From NCBI GenBank assembly GCA_003249935.1, contig QKHT01000304.1:1-52036 (forward strand): DNA of 52,036 nucleotides. The letters are read 5' to 3'. Every line of letters starts with the position of its first letter. The first letter of the stretch is position 1. The notes beneath the pieces were generated by a model. The model had not been told where the DNA came from, did not search any database, and saw only the letters and a list, made by a program, of their open reading frames with translations. Position numbers and translations under genes: made by a program. This stretch comes from Bacteroidota bacterium (GTDB lineage Bacteria > Bacteroidota > Bacteroidia > Bacteroidales > UBA5342). Below, one piece after another: positions 37,124-46,100 of the stretch.

Positions 37124-37498
37124 ATGAGAACAATTAAAAGTTTAGCAGTTTTGGCCTTATTGATTGTTTCGGGAGTGAAACTTGAAGCCAGTAGTATTGA
37201 GTCGGCTATTGCAACGCCATCAGTATCTTATGCCGTAGGGTCGGTATATAGTCGCAATTTAGCCATGTTTTACAAAAACGACTATTTTACGGTAAGTTAC
37301 GTAAATAAGAGCGGAGAACCGATGAAGTTTGAAATTCGTGCGGCCGATGGAACACGTGTTTATAAGAACGAAATGATGGAAACCGGAATTTTTCACAATC
37401 GGTTGTTGGTATCGGCATTGCCCGAAGGAAACTATTTTGCCACTATTTACATTGGTGAGAAATCGTACACTACTTCATTTTCTATTGCATTGAAATAA
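37124..37498 (+). CDS. Small exported beta-rich protein, paralogue 1 of 4
   Basis: This 124-residue protein has a signal peptide (MRTIKSLAVLALLIVSGVKLEAS) and a mature domain of about 100 residues with alternating beta-strand pattern. The core motifs shared with the three other paralogues are LAMFYKNDYFTVSYVN, FHNRLLVSALPEGNYFATIYIG and a final Y-x-T-x-F. The LPxGxYxAxI block resembles the last strands of T9SS sorting domains and of DUF3244-type secreted proteins; neither assignment is secure. It is the first gene of unit 1 and its start is well placed about 29 nt after the predicted transcription start. Function is unknown. Confidence 0.8.
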   Translation: MRTIKSLAVLALLIVSGVKLEASSIESAIATPSVSYAVGSVYSRNLAMFYKNDYFTVSYVNKSGEPMKFEIRAADGTRVYKNEMMETGIFHNRLLVSALPEGNYFATIYIGEKSYTTSFSIALK

Positions 37499-37528
37499 TG
37501 AATTAACGCATTAATTTAAGGAGTAATT

Positions 37529-37897
37529 ATGAAACGCATTAACACATTAATCGTTGTTGGGCTGTTTGCTTTTATGGGAGCAAAACCGGAAGCCCGCGAA
37601 GCGAATGCCGGGATGAATGCTTCGGCTTCGACTATTTCGGTTCAAACCAAAAACTCGAGCGATTTGGTTATGTTTGTCAAGGATGGCATTCTTACCGTAA
37701 GTTGCTTGAACAAAGAAGGAAAGTCGTTGACTTTGAGTATTATCGATGAAACGGGAATTCCGTTGTTTTCGAATGTTTCGAAAGAGGCGGGAATATTTCA
37801 TCAACGCTTGTTATTATCGTCGCTGCCCTCGGGTAAGTATTATGCAACTTTAACCACCGGGGGAGAGAAATATGAGTGTGAATTTAAAATTGATTAG
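37529..37897 (+). CDS. Small exported beta-rich protein, paralogue 2 of 4
   Basis: This 122-residue protein has a signal peptide (MKRINTLIVVGLFAFMGAKPEA) and the shared core LVMFVKDGILTVSCLNKEGK with FHQRLLLSSLPSGKYYATLTTG. It is the most diverged of the four, replacing the FTVSY block by LTVSC and adding a Cys. It is preceded by a clear AGGAG ribosome-binding site at 37520-37524, which is rare in this window. It lies 31 nt after paralogue 1 in the same unit and before the terminator at 37985-38005. Function is unknown. Confidence 0.78.
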   Translation: MKRINTLIVVGLFAFMGAKPEAREANAGMNASASTISVQTKNSSDLVMFVKDGILTVSCLNKEGKSLTLSIIDETGIPLFSNVSKEAGIFHQRLLLSSLPSGKYYATLTTGGEKYECEFKID

Positions 37898-38265
37898 TTC
37901 TGCCGAAGTTGTTCGTATTACGAACATCCTTATTTCTCTTACTGTGTAAAAATCCCAATTTTTAATTTATTTGAATTGATGCACCACCAAAATGGTGTTT
38001 TTTTTGCCTTAAACTTTCGTGTTCCTAACAAAATAAATGAAATATACAAATAGCGGTTTTATTTAACTGCGCCATCCGATGTGATATTTACCATTATTTT
38101 ATTTTTAAGTTCTTCGTAGTGTTGTTGTAATACGACTGAAATATGGAAGCTAAAAGTGTATCTAAATAGCAATAAAACAGATATATAGTATCGTGTAGTC
38201 ATAATTTGTATTAAATCAGTCTAAATAATTTAATATTTTTTACACACAAAAATATGCTGCAAAAG
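37898..38265. other. Intergenic region between small-protein units 1 and 2
   Basis: Apart from the terminator at 37985-38005 this AT-rich gap contains no recognisable gene. Its right end carries the duplicate promoter. It marks the junction of the tandem duplication, although no direct-repeat joint is visible by eye. Confidence 0.6.
37985..38005 (+). terminator. Terminator of small-protein unit 1
   Basis: CACCA (37985-37989), AAA loop and TGGTG (37993-37997) followed by eight Ts. The CACCA/TGGTG design and its flanks recur after unit 2 at 39192-39217. Confidence 0.8.
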
Positions 38266-38296
38266 TATGTTGTATAACATATATAGAGTATCTTTG
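38266..38296 (+). promoter_or_regulatory. Promoter and operator-like palindrome of small-protein unit 2
   Basis: TATGTT-GTAT-AACATA (38266-38281) overlaps the TTG at 38270-38272. TATCTTTG follows at 38289-38296 (16 bp spacing). Bases around it match unit 1 almost throughout, through GTGTAATTA downstream. Confidence 0.6.
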
Positions 38297-38331
38297 TAGT
38301 GTAATTATTAACAATTAAACGTTATAAAATT

Positions 38332-38709
38332 ATGAGAACAATTAGATTTTTAGCAGTTTTGGGTTTAGTTTTGGTTTCGGGAGTGAAACTGGATGCCCGC
38401 ACAATTAACACCAGCTTGTTTGTTCCCGATGCATACGCTTCGGTTTCGCATATTGAGATGAATAAAGCAAACAACGATTTGGTTATGTACTTTAAGAACG
38501 ACATTTTCACTGTGAGTTATTTGAATAAGGAAGGTGAAAAAGTTAAGTTCGAAATTCTGTCTGAAGATGGTGAGAAGGTGTTTGTTAGTAAATCGAAGGA
38601 GGTAGGTATTTACCACAATCGGTTGTCGTTATCTACATTGCCTTCAGGAACATACACCGCTATGATTTTGGTTGGCGATAAAGCATATACCACTACATTT
38701 AGTAAGTAA
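38332..38709 (+). CDS. Small exported beta-rich protein, paralogue 3 of 4
   Basis: This 125-residue protein has a signal peptide (MRTIRFLAVLGLVLVSGVKLDA) nearly identical to that of paralogue 1. Its mature core LVMYFKNDIFTVSYLNKEGE, then YHNRLSLSTLPSGTYTAMI, closely matches paralogues 1 and 4. It begins unit 2, again soon after the palindrome-bearing promoter. The likely compartment is the periplasm or outer surface. Function is unknown. The similarity of signal peptide to paralogue 1 and of core to paralogue 4 fits duplication of a two-gene unit, as seen in the flanking DNA. Confidence 0.8.
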   Translation: MRTIRFLAVLGLVLVSGVKLDARTINTSLFVPDAYASVSHIEMNKANNDLVMYFKNDIFTVSYLNKEGEKVKFEILSEDGEKVFVSKSKEVGIYHNRLSLSTLPSGTYTAMILVGDKAYTTTFSK

Positions 38710-38734
38710 TAAAGATAAAATTAATTAATAAAAG

Positions 38735-39115
38735 ATGAAAGCAATTAGGAAATTGGCCGTTTTGGGCCTTATTATGGCATCGGCAGTACAGCTTAATGCC
38801 CGCAATATGAATACGAGTTTGTTTGAACCGGTTGCTGCAATGTCGGTTTCTAATGTTGTTGCTGCGAGTTTTTCGAACGATTTGGTAATGTATTACAAGA
38901 ACGACATTTTTACTGTAAGTTACTTAAATAATACAGGAGAAAAAGTGAAGTTTGTGATACAAACAATGGATGGGGAAAAGATATATCAAAACATTTCAAA
39001 GAAAGGTTCTATATATCATAACCGTTTATTATTGAGTTCGTTGCCTTCGGGTAGTTATTTGGCTATGTTATATGTTGGAGATAAAGAATATGCGACACGA
39101 TTTGTTATCGACTAA
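38735..39115 (+). CDS. Small exported beta-rich protein, paralogue 4 of 4
   Basis: This 126-residue protein has a signal peptide (MKAIRKLAVLGLIMASAVQLNA) and the core LVMYYKNDIFTVSYLN with KVKFVIQTMDGEK and YHNRLLLSSLPSGSYLAMLYVG. It lies 25 nt after paralogue 3. A terminator follows at 39192-39217 with the same CACCA/TGGTG layout as in unit 1. Length and strand pattern are constant across all four paralogues. Function is unknown. Confidence 0.8.
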   Translation: MKAIRKLAVLGLIMASAVQLNARNMNTSLFEPVAAMSVSNVVAASFSNDLVMYYKNDIFTVSYLNNTGEKVKFVIQTMDGEKIYQNISKKGSIYHNRLLLSSLPSGSYLAMLYVGDKEYATRFVID

Positions 39116-39191
39116 TCGTGTGGTTCATATAGCCAACATAGTCTGCCAGTCTTTTACTATTTAAAAAATCCCACCTTTTTACCTTATTGCA

Positions 39192-39217
39192 ACACCATCT
39201 CCATGGTGTTTTTTTTT
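39192..39217 (+). terminator. Terminator of small-protein unit 2
   Basis: ACACCAT (39192-39198), CTCC loop, ATGGTGT (39203-39209) and a run of Ts to 39217. Confidence 0.85.
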
Positions 39218-39319
39218 GTCTTAATTTCTTATATATTCCTATTAAAAATCACGTAATCAATGAGATATAGATATAATGCTATTCTAATATTTTGCGGGAT
39301 AGTGGTACCGTGGATCGAT

Positions 39320-39327
39320 TACCTTTG
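39320..39327 (+). promoter_or_regulatory. -7 element of kup
   Basis: TACCTTTG matches TAnnTTTG exactly, 22 nt before the kup ATG. A TTTG at 39291-39294 is 25 bp upstream, longer than usual. Confidence 0.45.
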
Positions 39328-39349
39328 CGTGTTATTTTAAAAAAGGGAT

Positions 39350-41293
39350 ATGTTTGAAAAAAAAGGAAAAACAGCCTTAACCTTTACCGGATTAATTGTT
39401 GCACTTGGTATAATTTACGGCGACATTGGTACATCGCCGCTTTATGTTTTTAAAGCAATAATAGGTTCGGGCCTTGGCATTGACCGAATGCATGTACTTG
39501 GAGCGATTTCGTGTATTATTTGGACCCTGACTTTACAAACCACTATTAAATATGTAGTCATTATTCTTAGAGCCGATAATAAAGGGGAGGGAGGTATTTT
39601 TTCGTTATTTGCCTTATTGAGGAAGAAAAAAGGTTCGTTTTACCTTATCGCTATTTTAGGTGGAAGTACATTATTAGCCGATGGTATTATAACACCTTCG
39701 ATTACGGTACTTTCTGCAACCGAAGGTTTGAGACAAATTAATTCGGAAGTACCGGTCATTTCAATAGCACTTATTATTTTGTCGATTTTGTTTTTTATTC
39801 AACAATTTGGAACTCAGGTTATTGGTAAGTCGTTTGGTCCCATTATGTTTGTTTGGTTTTTTATGTTAGGCATTTTGGGTCTTCTTCAAACCATTACCGC
39901 GCCGGTCGTTTTGGCTGCATTCAATCCTTGGTATGCGGTACAACTCATATCTACGCATCCAAAATCGTTAATGCTGCTGGGGGCCGTATTTTTGTGTACC
40001 ACCGGAGCCGAGGCTCTCTACACCGACTTAGGCCATTGTGGTATTCGAAACATACGCATTAGTTGGATTTTTGTAAAGTCGATGCTGGTATTAACCTATT
40101 TGGGGCAGGGGGCTTGGGTGTTAAATAATATTGAATTGGCAAATAGCGGAATGAACCCGTTTTTTGGCATAATGCCACAATGGTTTTTGGTTTATGGAAT
40201 TGTAATAGCCACTGCGGCGGCAATTATTGCCAGTCAGGCATTGATAAGTGGCTCATTTACATTAATCAGCGAAGCCATTTCGCTTAACTTTTGGCCAAAG
40301 CTTAAAGTAAAATATCCATCATCGGCCAAGGGACAAATGTATATTCCGTTTATAAATCTCACATTATTTTTATCCTGTATTGCGGCTGTGGTTTGGTTTG
40401 GATCGTCGGAGGCCATGGAGGCGGCATATGGTTTGTCGATAACGATAACAATGTTAATGACGACTATTTTGATGGTTAAGTTTATGCAAATCAGAAATGT
40501 TAAAAAAGGATTCATTTATACTTTTGCGGCCGTATACTTTGTTTTGGAAGGTGGTTTTTTATTTGCGAATCTTACAAAATTTTTTCATGGCGGATACTTT
40601 ACGATCATCATTGCATCATTTCTGTCGTTTGTTATGATTATGATGTATCAGGGGCGCAAAGTACGTAACCGGTTCATTACCTTTGAAAAGATACAAAAAT
40701 ATTTGCCGGTATTGTCCGATTTGTCGAAGGATACCGACGTGCCCAAATATGCATCAAATTTGGTATATCTTACACATGCCGATCGCAAAACGGATATTGA
40801 GGCAAAAACGATTTTTTCTTTATTGAACCGAAAGCCAAAGCGTGCCGATGTTTATTGGTTTTTGCATGTGGATATTTTGGATGAACCATTTACAGCAGAG
40901 TATTTGGTGCGCGAATTATCTCCAAATGTTTTTAGAATAGATTTTTATCTTGGGTTTAAGGTTCAGCCAAAAATTGATACTTTTTTCAAGCAGGTTGTAA
41001 AAACAATGGAGTCGGAAAACAAAATTGTTACAATAAGTCCGTTTAAATCGTTGAATAAGTACGATATAGCAACCGATTTCAGATTTGTACATATCGACCG
41101 GCGGGTTTCGCATGGCATTGATTTGCCATTTTTTGAAAAGTTAACGATTAATTTTTATTTTTTATTGCGCAGTATTGGGTGGAGTGATGTGCGGGCTTTT
41201 GGGCTTGATGCCGGCTTGGTTTCGGTTGAAAAAATACCACTTACGATACCCGAACGAAGCAAGATTGTGGTTTTAACCCAAAGACAAAACTAA
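39350..41293 (+). CDS. kup: KUP-family potassium uptake protein
   Basis: This 647-residue inner-membrane transporter has the family signature GDIGTSPLYVFKAI near the N terminus. About twelve transmembrane helices (residues 10-435) follow, including ALYTDLGHCGIRNIRISWIF, and a soluble C-terminal domain of about 200 residues completes it. KUP proteins take up K+, usually with protons. Length is normal for the family. Its stop codon overlaps the stop codon of the convergent DUF721 gene by sharing bases 41290-41293. The leader carries a TACCTTTG -7 box. No other potassium or osmotic-stress genes are adjacent. Confidence 0.95.
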   Translation: MFEKKGKTALTFTGLIVALGIIYGDIGTSPLYVFKAIIGSGLGIDRMHVLGAISCIIWTLTLQTTIKYVVIILRADNKGEGGIFSLFALLRKKKGSFYLIAILGGSTLLADGIITPSITVLSATEGLRQINSEVPVISIALIILSILFFIQQFGTQVIGKSFGPIMFVWFFMLGILGLLQTITAPVVLAAFNPWYAVQLISTHPKSLMLLGAVFLCTTGAEALYTDLGHCGIRNIRISWIFVKSMLVLTYLGQGAWVLNNIELANSGMNPFFGIMPQWFLVYGIVIATAAAIIASQALISGSFTLISEAISLNFWPKLKVKYPSSAKGQMYIPFINLTLFLSCIAAVVWFGSSEAMEAAYGLSITITMLMTTILMVKFMQIRNVKKGFIYTFAAVYFVLEGGFLFANLTKFFHGGYFTIIIASFLSFVMIMMYQGRKVRNRFITFEKIQKYLPVLSDLSKDTDVPKYASNLVYLTHADRKTDIEAKTIFSLLNRKPKRADVYWFLHVDILDEPFTAEYLVRELSPNVFRIDFYLGFKVQPKIDTFFKQVVKTMESENKIVTISPFKSLNKYDIATDFRFVHIDRRVSHGIDLPFFEKLTINFYFLLRSIGWSDVRAFGLDAGLVSVEKIPLTIPERSKIVVLTQRQN

Positions 41294-41580
41294 CGAAATA
41301 CGATATCTTTCACCTCGTTATAGCCCAGAGTTGTGTTTAGCGATTGAACAAAACGGTTCTTATTCATAAGGAGTTCATTTCGCATAGTTCCGGATTTTAA
41401 GGCCACATAAAGTGTTTGATTTCTGAATTCTATACTGGTAACATACCGCATAATCATCGGCCCGGCCACTTCAGGCCATGCCTCAAGTACCTCTTGTTCA
41501 ACGAGTTTATGTTCGAGCCCCATGGTTTTAAAGTAGGCGTGCAAAATATCCCGGAGTGTTTGGGTGTTATCTTTACGCAT
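41290..41580 (-). CDS. DUF721 (DciA-like) protein
   Basis: This 96-residue cytoplasmic protein belongs to the DUF721 family by its EAWPEVAGPMIMRYVTSIEFRNQTLYV core. That family includes DciA, which recruits the replicative helicase in bacteria without DnaC or DnaI. Placement next to recF is usual for the family. It starts 8 nt before the recF stop, so it is coupled to recF. Its stop shares bases with the kup stop. Function in this organism is inferred from the family only. Confidence 0.85.
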   Translation of the reverse strand: MRKDNTQTLRDILHAYFKTMGLEHKLVEQEVLEAWPEVAGPMIMRYVTSIEFRNQTLYVALKSGTMRNELLMNKNRFVQSLNTTLGYNEVKDIVFR

Positions 41581-42691
41581 TGCTTTTTACCTGATTAATG
41601 TTGTTTCCGTTATGAACCTCGAATATGGCATATGAAGTTTGCATTTCGCTTAGTATGGCATCGAGATGTTCGCGATTGGTATCGGTAATGAATTTTTGTC
41701 CAAAGCTTTCGATCGAAACAAGTTGTATAATTCTTTCCACTCTTTTTGAATCGAGTTTATCAAAAATATCGTCCATTAACAAAATGGGTTTTATGCCATT
41801 TTGTTGTAACATAAACTCGTATTGTGCTAATTTTAAGGCTACTGTGAAAGTCTTTTGCTGGCCTTGCGAGGCCACACGTTTGAGCGGGAACGCGTCGAGT
41901 GTAAATTCCAGATCATCTTTATGAATGCCTTTAGTGGTATAGCCCAGAATGCGATCCTTAGCAAAGGTATCGCTCCATTGCTTAATCATATCGCCTTCTA
42001 ATGTATGCGAGCAATAAGTTAAGCCAACTTGTTCTTTTTCGCCCGAAATAGCGGCATAATATTTACTGAATACCGGTAGAAGCCGTTGGAAAAAACCGGT
42101 ACGGTCTGCGGCAATTTTATCGCCTTCGAATGATAGTTGACTGTCAATGATCTCTACTAAGTCGTAATCGGCTGAATTGCGTTCTTGCAGTTGTTTTAGT
42201 AATGTATTGCGCTGGAGCAGCAGCCGGTTGTATTTAATTAGTGTATCGAGATAGCTGTGATTATATTGCGAAATTACACCATCTACAAATTTGCGGCGTT
42301 CGTCGCTGCCATCTGTAATCAGGCGGTTATCGGCCGGTGATATTTGAACTAATGGAAGCAAACCGATATGTTCCGATAATTTTGAATATTCTTTTTTGTT
42401 TCGTTTAAACTGTTTTTTTTGAGCCCTTTTTAATCCGCAATAAATATTTTCCACGTTTTCATTTCTGAGATATTCGCCCTGAATAACGAAGAATTCGGCC
42501 TCGTGCCTGATGTTAAGTGTATCTGTTGGGTTGAGATGACTTTTGCAAAACGACAAGTAATAGATGGCATCGAGAAGGTTTGTTTTTCCAACGCCATTGG
42601 GCCCCAGAAAACAATTCACACCATCGCTGAACGCGAGGTCGGCTTGTTCGATATTGCGGTAATTGATAACCGACAAGTTTTGTAGTACCAT
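41573..42691 (-). CDS. recF: DNA replication and repair protein RecF
   Basis: This 372-residue SMC-like ATPase has Walker A GPNGVGKTNLLDAIYYL near residue 30, a signature-like QGQQKTFTVALKLAQ and Walker B ILLMDDIFDKLD. RecF loads RecA at gaps and stalled forks together with RecO and RecR. The gene overlaps the DUF721 start by 8 nt and is the first gene of that unit. Length is normal (about 360-370). The upstream 458-nt gap separates it from the GH86-like gene and includes a weak TATCTTCG box at 42726-42719. Confidence 0.95.
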   Translation of the reverse strand: MVLQNLSVINYRNIEQADLAFSDGVNCFLGPNGVGKTNLLDAIYYLSFCKSHLNPTDTLNIRHEAEFFVIQGEYLRNENVENIYCGLKRAQKKQFKRNKKEYSKLSEHIGLLPLVQISPADNRLITDGSDERRKFVDGVISQYNHSYLDTLIKYNRLLLQRNTLLKQLQERNSADYDLVEIIDSQLSFEGDKIAADRTGFFQRLLPVFSKYYAAISGEKEQVGLTYCSHTLEGDMIKQWSDTFAKDRILGYTTKGIHKDDLEFTLDAFPLKRVASQGQQKTFTVALKLAQYEFMLQQNGIKPILLMDDIFDKLDSKRVERIIQLVSIESFGQKFITDTNREHLDAILSEMQTSYAIFEVHNGNNINQVKSNA

Positions 42692-42803
42692 CTTTTTATT
42701 GATTTGTTGAAGATGTGGCGAAGATAGTAAAAAACAAAGAGGTAATTAATGTAATATGCTATTTTGCTATTGGCAAACACAACCGGTTACTTATAACGAT
42801 TTA

Positions 42804-42818
42804 AACATATAATATGTT
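42804..42818 (+). promoter_or_regulatory. AT-rich palindrome in the recF/GH86 gap
   Basis: AACATAT-A-ATATGTT is a perfect inverted repeat. Its half-sites are oriented opposite to the ATGTT-N4-AACAT sites elsewhere, so I do not equate them. Low confidence in any regulatory role. Confidence 0.25.
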
Positions 42819-43033
42819 AAAAGTATTTATGCTTATGTGGGGGCGATTAATGTATTTGTGTTTTATAGAAGAGGTGATTTTATTGGTGATTTTCATTGTA
42901 AGTAATAGTTATTATGATACTTGCAGTGTGTTCGATTAGTTTAGGTTATCAGTTGCCTACATGTACGTTCCTAGTTATCGAATGCAACAGTATTTGAGTA
43001 CAATTCACATTATTTAAATTATTATTGTTGCCA

Positions 43034-43041
43034 TACTTTTG
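43034..43041 (+). promoter_or_regulatory. -7 element of the GH86-like gene
   Basis: TACTTTTG matches TAnnTTTG exactly about 142 nt upstream of the likely start. No -33 TTG at normal spacing is visible. Confidence 0.4.
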
Positions 43042-43182
43042 ACCATGAACAATAAAATGAAAGCAGATTTTTGTGTGCCGAAATTCCAATTGGTTTTAAA
43101 CTTGGATTTTTAAAATGATGGTACAATATATAATCTCCTTTCAGGTCTATTGCCATTAAAAGTATTCTTTAGAATTTGTATT

Positions 43183-46100
43183 ATGATGAAAATGACATTC
43201 AAACAATTAAAATCACCAATTCCTTTATGTTGTGTGCTGTTAGCTGGTTTTAACGTTACTGCACAGAATATGAACGTGGATATTAACCTTAATATGAAAC
43301 ACTCGGTGGATGGGGTGTCGGACTTTGGGCGGAATAGACACATGACGATTCATTCTAATTGCACCGAATCGGATTGGAACGGCGAAGAGGCAAAATTGGA
43401 TTATTTAATCAATGATCTTGGTGTTTATTTTGGCAGGGAGACAGGAAATGCCACATGGAAGAATTTAGGCGTAGAAGAGGACCCGAACCATCGCGGTTGG
43501 CCAAACGAAGCTCAGATGATCGAATATTCGAATGGCCTTAAAAAGTGGAGCGAAGGCCCGGAATTTGATTCGCGCGATCAGTACCGGGTAAAGTCTGCCA
43601 ATATGATAATGGGTGTTAATGATTTCAGTCCGATGTATGCAAACCTCTCGTGGTTCGATACGTTTGGCAAAGGAAAAGGTGGATGGTTTGTAAAAGATGT
43701 GGATGCATCGGCGGAATGGACGGCCTTATATCTCGATCATTTTTATGCCAAATCGCCACAGGACATTGGCGAACCACTCCCCAGATATTGGGAGTGTTAT
43801 AACGAACCGGACATGAATTTCATGAATCCGTCCTTTGGAATGATTATATCGAGCCTTGAAAAAAACTGGCAATACCACAAATTAACAGCCCAAGCGGTTC
43901 GTGCTAAATTAGGCGATAAAGCACCAAAAATTGGAGGAATGACTTGGGGACAACACGATTTTTATAAGCCCGATGGTGTGCCGTCGCGTGCGAAATTGTC
44001 TTATTGGACACAATATCTGGCCGCCGATAACCCCATGATTCCGGTGTACGAAAATATGCTTTCGGGTGTTAACGATTGGCCAAAAGCATGGGATCGGCGT
44101 ACAGACAAATGGTGGCAATGGGATTACCTCTGGCAAGGCTTTATTGATTATTGCGGTGCTGATATGGATTTTTACGGTGTGCATATTTACGATTGGCCAA
44201 GTGCGACCAAGGGGCAAGCGACCATTCGTTCGGGCGGACATACCGAAGCCATGTTGGATCAATTAGAGTGGTACGACAATTTCAAATTCGGGAAGAAGAA
44301 AGATATTGTGATTTCAGAATTTGGTGCAGTAGGTACATCATACATCAATTCGTTGCCGGCTCGCCGACGCGACTGGGAATTTTTGAAGCCTTTTAACCAA
44401 ATGTTTATGGAGTTTTTGGAACGTCCGTCGCAAGTGGTAATGAGCATTCCTTTTGCGCCAACAAAGGCCATTTGGGGGGCCTATGTAAAACCCGATGGCA
44501 ACGTACAGCGTTACGATGGTGCCACTCTGTTCGATCCGATTGGGACCTGGCAGGGAAACAAAACCACATCGGTGTTGGGAACACCTTCGGGCGGATGGGA
44601 TTGGAGTGCCATAATCTACTATTTTCAATTGTGGAAAGATGTGGATGGCACTCGTATCGATACCAAATCAAATAATTTGGATGTACAGGCAGATGCTTAT
44701 GTTAAAGACAATCATGTATATGTTATTTTAAACAACTGTGAGGAAGATACTAAAACGGTTAACCTCAACACCTTTAATTCTGCTACTGCCAATGTAGTGC
44801 GTAGAGTAAATATGCGGCATCTGTATTTCGATGCAACATTGGGTACGCAAGGTGAGCCCGCCCTTTCGGTGGTGGATTTAGAAACAGCACCTGCCCAAGT
44901 TACTTTAAAACCAAATTCCACCATTGTTTTGGATTATACCTATGCGAGCAATGTGGTGATAAACAAAGAGTCGAAAGAGAAAAAGTATATGTCTGAACCA
45001 CTTACCACGGCTAAAAATTCGAGGGGAACTCAATTGTGTCGTTTAGAGGGTAAAAGCAGTTTTACTACAACTGTTAAAAATGTGGTTAAACCTCAAAACG
45101 GAGAGGCTATGATACGAATTGGTGGTTTTTTCTACAACCCGGTAGATGGCGGCAATGGGAAAATTAAAGTTGTATCATTAAAAGTAAATGGTAATGAGGT
45201 GGTAACCACCAGCCCAATGTTGGTTAATCCCCGAGGATATGTAGCAGGTGGATATGCCGGTGGATGGTTTGGCGTGTTAGAAATAGAATGTCCGATACAG
45301 TACTTAAAAGACGGAGAAAATACCATTTACTTTCAACGTCAGCAAAGTGCCGATTTTACCACTTGCATGATTCAGGTTTGGGATATGGATGAGGTCCCGG
45401 GTCGTTCAGCGAATACAACGGTTCAACTTACTTCGTTGTCGTTGGGTAGTTCTACCGAGTCGTTAATGTACGGCAATAAATTGGGCATTGAACCCATTTT
45501 TACGCCTTCAAATGCCAGTAATAAAGGGCTTGTCTGGTCGTCGTCGAATACCAGTGTGGCCAAGGTAGATGAAAATGGCGTGGTTACAGCTGTTGCAAGT
45601 TCCGGAAGTGCAATAATTACTGCGACTAGTTTACAAACAGGTTCAATAATTGCTACAAAAACAATAGAAGCGATTCCTTACAGTCGAACTGTAGCCACGG
45701 CATTAAGTATCAATCAAGGTGAGGCAATTACAGTTGATTATTACGTAAATACGCCATTAACCGTAGATATGCTGCCAATTGGTGTAATTGAACAGGATAT
45801 TGAATGGTCCTCGAATAATGAAAAGGTGGTTAGTGTACTTTCTACGGGAAAAGTAATTGGCAAAGTGATAGGCGGTTCGGCCATTATTACAGCTAAAGTA
45901 AAAGGTACAAATATCTCTGATGCCATTACTGTTAATGTTCGCATTGCAGGACCCGAGAGTGTATTTACGCGCGAAATGCCTTCATTTTTGCGACCGTTTC
46001 AACAATTTACAGTGGATGTACCGGTAAGATCCATGGGCGAAAGGCGTGTTGATGTGGAATTGAGTAAAAATGGCACGATATTGGGAAGTGGAACTACCGC

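Larger units (their letters stand above)
42692..43182. other. Gap between recF and the GH86-like gene
   Basis: I see no gene here. It contains the palindrome AACATAT-A-ATATGTT (42804-42818) and, closer to the enzyme gene, a TACTTTTG -7 box (43034-43041). The region from about 43048 to the start codon would be a leader of about 135 nt. Confidence 0.6.

Noticed and set aside
38000-38260. Possible degenerate third small-protein copy between the two duplicated units
   Set aside because: No similarity to the shared core motifs could be read in any frame; the gap is simply AT-rich.
37057-38281. CRISPR-like direct repeats formed by the similar promoters
   Set aside because: Only two copies over 1.2 kb with genes between; no repeat-spacer periodicity.
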